Part shown: positions 9,088-12,015 of the stretch, in pieces | Position numbering within the stretch: the first letter of the stretch is position 1 | Layout of the letters: each line of letters begins with the position of its first letter | Assembly: GCA_003024985.2 (NCBI GenBank) | Contig: PXIH01S0000504.1 | Length of the DNA stretch: 12,015 nt | Strand: one strand, 5' to 3' | DNA from: Euperipatoides rowelli | Taxonomy: Eukaryota > Onychophora > Udeonychophora > Euonychophora > Peripatopsidae | The notes under the pieces: model-generated | Databases searched by the model: none | The model's input: only the letters and a program-made list of their open reading frames with translations | Told to the model about the DNA's origin: nothing | Translations under genes and position numbers: made by a program

Positions 9088-10568
9088 TTATCGCCCTATA
9101 CCCTCAACGTTATAGCTGCAATAAGTACTCAGGAATAACAAAGGGATGGCTCACCAAAAACTTAAAATAATTTATATGCATTTTATTAAACTTATATTAA
9201 TTGTATTATATATTACGGTATAATAATAATTACAAGGGGGAAAAATGAGATGCTGGTTAAAAAAAAAAAATATTTAAAAAATAATGTAATTTGGCTATAT
9301 AGAAATAGAATTCTTAGAGCTAAAACATATGATTCATATTTTTTTAATACTACATTTATAAAAGGGATACTAGTTGACCACTTAACATAGAAATAAACTG
9401 ATTTAGGAAAGCAACTTTATGAATTGGATTACTCAACAGTAAATCCCATCTTGCACTAAATACAATCAGTAAAATATTAATATTTATAGTTGCTTATTTA
9501 TCATTTTTAAATTTCATATTAATAGATTATTAGAGCCATTAATACAATTATTTATCTCTTGGAAATTATGCTTGGGTCATTTGGTTCTGGCACCAATATT
9601 TATGTACCATTTAAAGATTGTTGGAGTAAATTTTGTCACCATAGCACAAATTAAACATTCTTCAATATACTGTATAAAGAAATAGAATCATAAATAAATA
9701 ATTTTTGTTTAGTTAAAACTTATATTTTTCTAATATCTGTAGTAACTTAAATAATTTAATTGCCTCTTTACCAGAATGCTGATGAAAGCAAAATAAATTG
9801 TACTTTGGCTAGACCATTTTCATTACAGTGTTTATTTAAATGGACAAAATTGCCAAAACTGAAAAGCAGCCATGAAAGTTGCTTTGCACTTAAATCGTAT
9901 AAATGATTTGAATGGTCAAAGTTTTCTCCACTTCTTAGCCAGCTGTATCAAGATCCGCCAATTTTTTTTTCTCCTAAAATGAGAAGTGTGAATGACATTG
10001 AGCTGACCGCTTCATGTCTGTATCTCGTGTTCTTATTTACTAAAGCATGCAAGTGATGTATAAATGAAAAAAAAAAAGAAGATGGTCTATTTGGTTCGAA
10101 GTCTCTGCATCAATGGATTGATATAAATAACTGTCAACGATAGCATCTACTTGTGTATTTAGGAACAGTGGATTGAAGTTACTGAGCTACACTTGCATCA
10201 CAAAAGAAGGTATTTCATAGGGCAGGAATAAAAATGAATTTTTATCACCACATAAATACTAACTACATAATCTGCTAAATCATTGTATAAGTTTTGGAGC
10301 AAAAAGAAAATAAAGTTATTACATGAATAGGAAACCATTTTTGGTACTTTTCTTATGTGACAGCAGAGAGAGCAACATAACATAGCTGCAGTATACTTCT
10401 ATTCAATTAATAATCTTTTGATTATAATATAATATTTTATAATTGATTGAAGGTCAAATGTTAGGATCACTATTTAAGTTCTTGTAAAAAGAATCGCAAG
10501 ACATTCTAATCATATACTGCATTTGTTTAATTCACTTTTTTATATAAAAATTGTATCTTTGTTTCTAG

Positions 10569-10653
10569 GAGTTCTCATTACAGCATGTTCTCAGTGGTTA
10601 GTCATGTGATCAGGACAGAAAATGTGTCTGGGCTATGGAGAGGCATGACCCCA
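10569..10653 (+). CDS. SLC25A38: SLC25A38-like mitochondrial glycine carrier, next exon (first-repeat matrix helix)
   Basis: The acceptor TTTCTAG precedes 10569 and the strong donor GTAAGTA starts at 10654. The first base completes the AGG codon begun at 7468-7469. Then 28 codons read SSHYSMFSVVSHVIRTENVS followed by GLWRGMTP. In the carrier fold this is the matrix loop, the amphipathic matrix helix and the E-x-x-x-G-[LY]-[WY]-[RK]-G motif (TENVSGLWRG) just before transmembrane helix 2. It lines up with the VVRTE...GLWKGMSPS segment of vertebrate SLC25A38. The exon ends on a complete codon (phase 0), and the following exon would be expected to begin with a serine or similar and continue toward the PGVGIYF region. 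That sequence was not found in the remaining 1.36 kb. Together with 7360-7469 it gives 65 residues, about one fifth of a carrier of roughly 300 residues. The frame is intact and nothing suggests a pseudogene. Confidence 0.9.
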
Positions 10654-11216
10654 GTAAGTATAAATTTAATGTGTTTAATGAAACAATATTATTCTTGATT
10701 AATGTCCAGCTGTCCAAATCCTTGTGCGCTTTAATTGTGCTATGATAATCTGTACAGTTAATTATAGGTTGTTGAAAATTACCTTTATAACGATTTAACC
10801 TTCGAGCGAGTGCGCACAAATTTTTAACATAAGCGGTCGCGTGTCGTAATTATTATGATTCCTAGAATCCGATGTATAAACATGTGTAATAATGAAATAT
10901 GTATAATAATGAAATTATTATACATATTTATGTTCTATTTTTTATCAGGAATTTTAATATATAAAGGAAAAAAATTCCAACCAACAGATTTTTTTCCTAA
11001 ATGTCGGCTATATAAAAAAAAAGGACAGTTTGTCTTACATTTTCCATTACTGTTTCTCTGTCATTGGAGATATAATTTTTTGGTTTTGATTTTTGAAATT
11101 TGCATTAAATTCTGATTTTAAAAATATATAAGTTTATTCCTAAATGTTTTGTAATATTTGTATTATGCTACCTGAAAGTCAATATCGTCTTTTTACATAT
11201 AATTTTGAAAAATATC

Positions 11217-11330
11217 TATAAAATGGGCTATGTGCATGGTAAAAACTTACCAATATTGTTGTGGGGAGTTAATTTAGGAATAGAAGTTAGCGATAAACCC
11301 ACAAGACCATACACATAGACACATTTTATA
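11217..11330. mobile_element. Short foldback/MITE-like inverted repeat element
   Basis: The left arm 11217-11240 (TATAAAATG...CTATGTG.ATGGT) matches the reverse complement of 11306-11330 with one substitution and one small length difference over about 24 bp. An inner pair, TTGTGGG at 11259-11265 and CCCACAA at 11298-11304, is also perfect. The element has no coding capacity, is about 114 bp long and has TA at both outer edges, as expected of a small non-autonomous DNA element inserting at TA. It could equally form a structured intronic RNA. The inverted repeat is seen directly; the mobile-element label is inference. Confidence 0.55.
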
Positions 11331-11517
11331 AAAAAATGAATTTGTTGTAAAATTTACCGACAGCGCATTTGCTTGTAGGTTAACATAACTCATGAACCAA
11401 AAGTCATATCCACAAACCTTTTGCTGCAATTTATTTATCAACTATAGGCGTGTTCGTCAATATCCAATTTTTTTAATTATTTAAATAATTTGATACTTTT
11501 CCATTCATCAATTAGCT

Positions 11518-11567
11518 CATGAAATGAACTATACCGTTCGTCATTAGAAAATCTCGTTCATTTCATG
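11518..11567. repeat. 12-bp perfect inverted repeat with 26-bp spacer
   Basis: CATGAAATGAAC at 11518-11529 and GTTCATTTCATG at 11556-11567 are exact reverse complements. The spacer carries GTTCGTCA, which also occurs at 11452-11459. The surrounding stretch has more CpG than the rest of the intron. It may be a decayed foldback element or a cruciform site. Confidence 0.75.
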
Positions 11568-12015
11568 CGTTTCAATTTAAACTTTCTGACCCTGCTTGAG
11601 AGGTGAGTTACTTCGTGAGATTTGAGTTTCAAAATGGCAGACAAAAAAAGTTATCGTTGCTTTAACTATGAATTTATTAAAAGAATTGAAATCGTTATGT
11701 AAAAACTCAGTGATTACAATATTTAGATGACAGTGTAGAAATATTTTTTCTTTTTAATCATCTGCAACCCTAATCAAGGATTTTACATTAATTTTTTTTA
11801 AGGGGAAATACCTTGGTTTTAAATAGTCCCGTAAGTAAACATGGCACAAGTCCTTACCTGAATGGATTAATGCAGTGATTTGAAAATGCCAGTCTTTGTG
11901 AAATAGTCTTCAATACCAACATTTTTTTTTGGTTCATTTTACTAATCAGTTAGAATTTTATCTTCACTTGCATTGAAATAATTGGTGCATAAAATCAGGC
12001 TAACTATTTTATTAT

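Larger units (their letters stand above)
7470..10568 (+). other. Intron (3,099 bp) between two carrier exons
   Basis: It runs from the donor GTAGGT to the acceptor TTTCTAG at 10562-10568 and splits an AGG arginine codon after its second base. No further exon is needed: joining the flanking exons gives a linker between helix 1 and the matrix helix close to the length in known SLC25A38 proteins. The intron holds a perfect 33-nt palindrome, a 20-bp direct repeat pair, an 8-bp inverted repeat with CpGs near 9004-9087, and AT-rich filler. Short plus-strand open stretches at 8885-9115 and around 9913-10056 show no protein-like character. Confidence 0.88.
10654..12015 (+). other. Start of the next intron, continuing past the window
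   Basis: It begins with GTAAGTATAAAT, a consensus donor. No acceptor followed by the expected next SLC25A38 segment (region of helix 2) is visible before the window ends, so at least 1.36 kb of intron remains here. It contains two CpG-dense patches (10791-10846 and 11449-11615), a foldback element of about 114 bp and a 12-bp inverted repeat, listed separately. A plus-strand open stretch at 10855-11115 translates to low-complexity hydrophobic sequence and is not considered a gene. Confidence 0.8.

Noticed and set aside
8885-9115. 76-codon plus-strand open frame inside the carrier intron
   Set aside because: Hydrophobic, low-complexity translation dominated by AT-rich codons, in the middle of an intron.
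9939-10056. Possible extra exon after a pyrimidine-rich acceptor (AG at 9937-9938), open in the correct phase to TGA at 10054
   Set aside because: There is no convincing donor before the stop, and the spliced carrier already has a normal linker without it.
10093-10103. GGTTCGAAGTC resembling a tRNA B box
   Set aside because: No A box at the right distance and no cloverleaf can be drawn.
10198-10383. 61-codon minus-strand open frame
   Set aside because: Cysteine- and tyrosine-rich random-looking peptide with no motif or splice support.
10610-10819. 69-codon minus-strand open frame overlapping the end of the carrier exon
   Set aside because: It is antisense to a well-supported exon and continues into intron sequence.
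10855-11115. 86-codon plus-strand open frame
   Set aside because: Phenylalanine/isoleucine-rich translation of AT-rich intron, with no domain and no conserved start context.
1-12015. Many AATAAA words that could be polyadenylation signals
   Set aside because: They are expected in DNA this AT-rich, and the carrier gene clearly continues beyond the window.

Overview
The window looks like AT-rich nuclear DNA of an animal, probably a marine invertebrate. No prokaryotic gene layout is visible. There are no long open reading frames. The only coding sequence I can support is in short exons with consensus GT/AG borders, separated by kilobase introns full of homopolymer tracts, microsatellites and decayed inverted repeats. 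The palindrome TAGGCCTA and its half form TAGCCTA are scattered through the first 8.5 kb. My recollection is that such motifs are common in marine deuterostome and other marine animal genomes, so they are only a weak taxonomic hint. One unresolved base (n at 165) shows this is draft-quality sequence.

The gene is the 5' part of a plus-strand homologue of SLC25A38, the mitochondrial glycine carrier that supports heme synthesis. Two exons are clear: 7360-7469 (36 codons plus two bases) and 10569-10653 (one base plus 28 codons). They join in phase and encode most of the first of the three repeats of a mitochondrial carrier, including [12 protein letters not shown] and GLWRG. The remaining exons should lie beyond the right end. 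A third, less certain exon at 391-473 has good splice borders and a compatible phase. It could supply the start codon (ATG at 453) or a longer acidic N-terminus.

Region by region: 1-390 is upstream sequence or intron with no gene seen. 391-473 is the candidate 5' exon. 474-7359 would be a 6.9-kb intron. It holds a possible decayed mariner-like element (1965-2728), a related terminal-repeat fragment (3971-4001), a C13/A13 tract, and several stem-loops and homopolymers. 7360-7469 is the first carrier exon. 7470-10568 is a 3.1-kb intron with a perfect 33-nt palindrome and a pair of 20-bp direct repeats. 10569-10653 is the second carrier exon. 10654-12015 is the start of the next intron, with CpG-rich patches, a foldback element of about 114 bp and a 12-bp inverted repeat.

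I found no tRNA, rRNA, CRISPR array, or second protein-coding gene, and no convincing new system. The most interesting features are the inverted-repeat structures in the introns and the uneven spread of the TAGGCCTA/TAGCCTA word.
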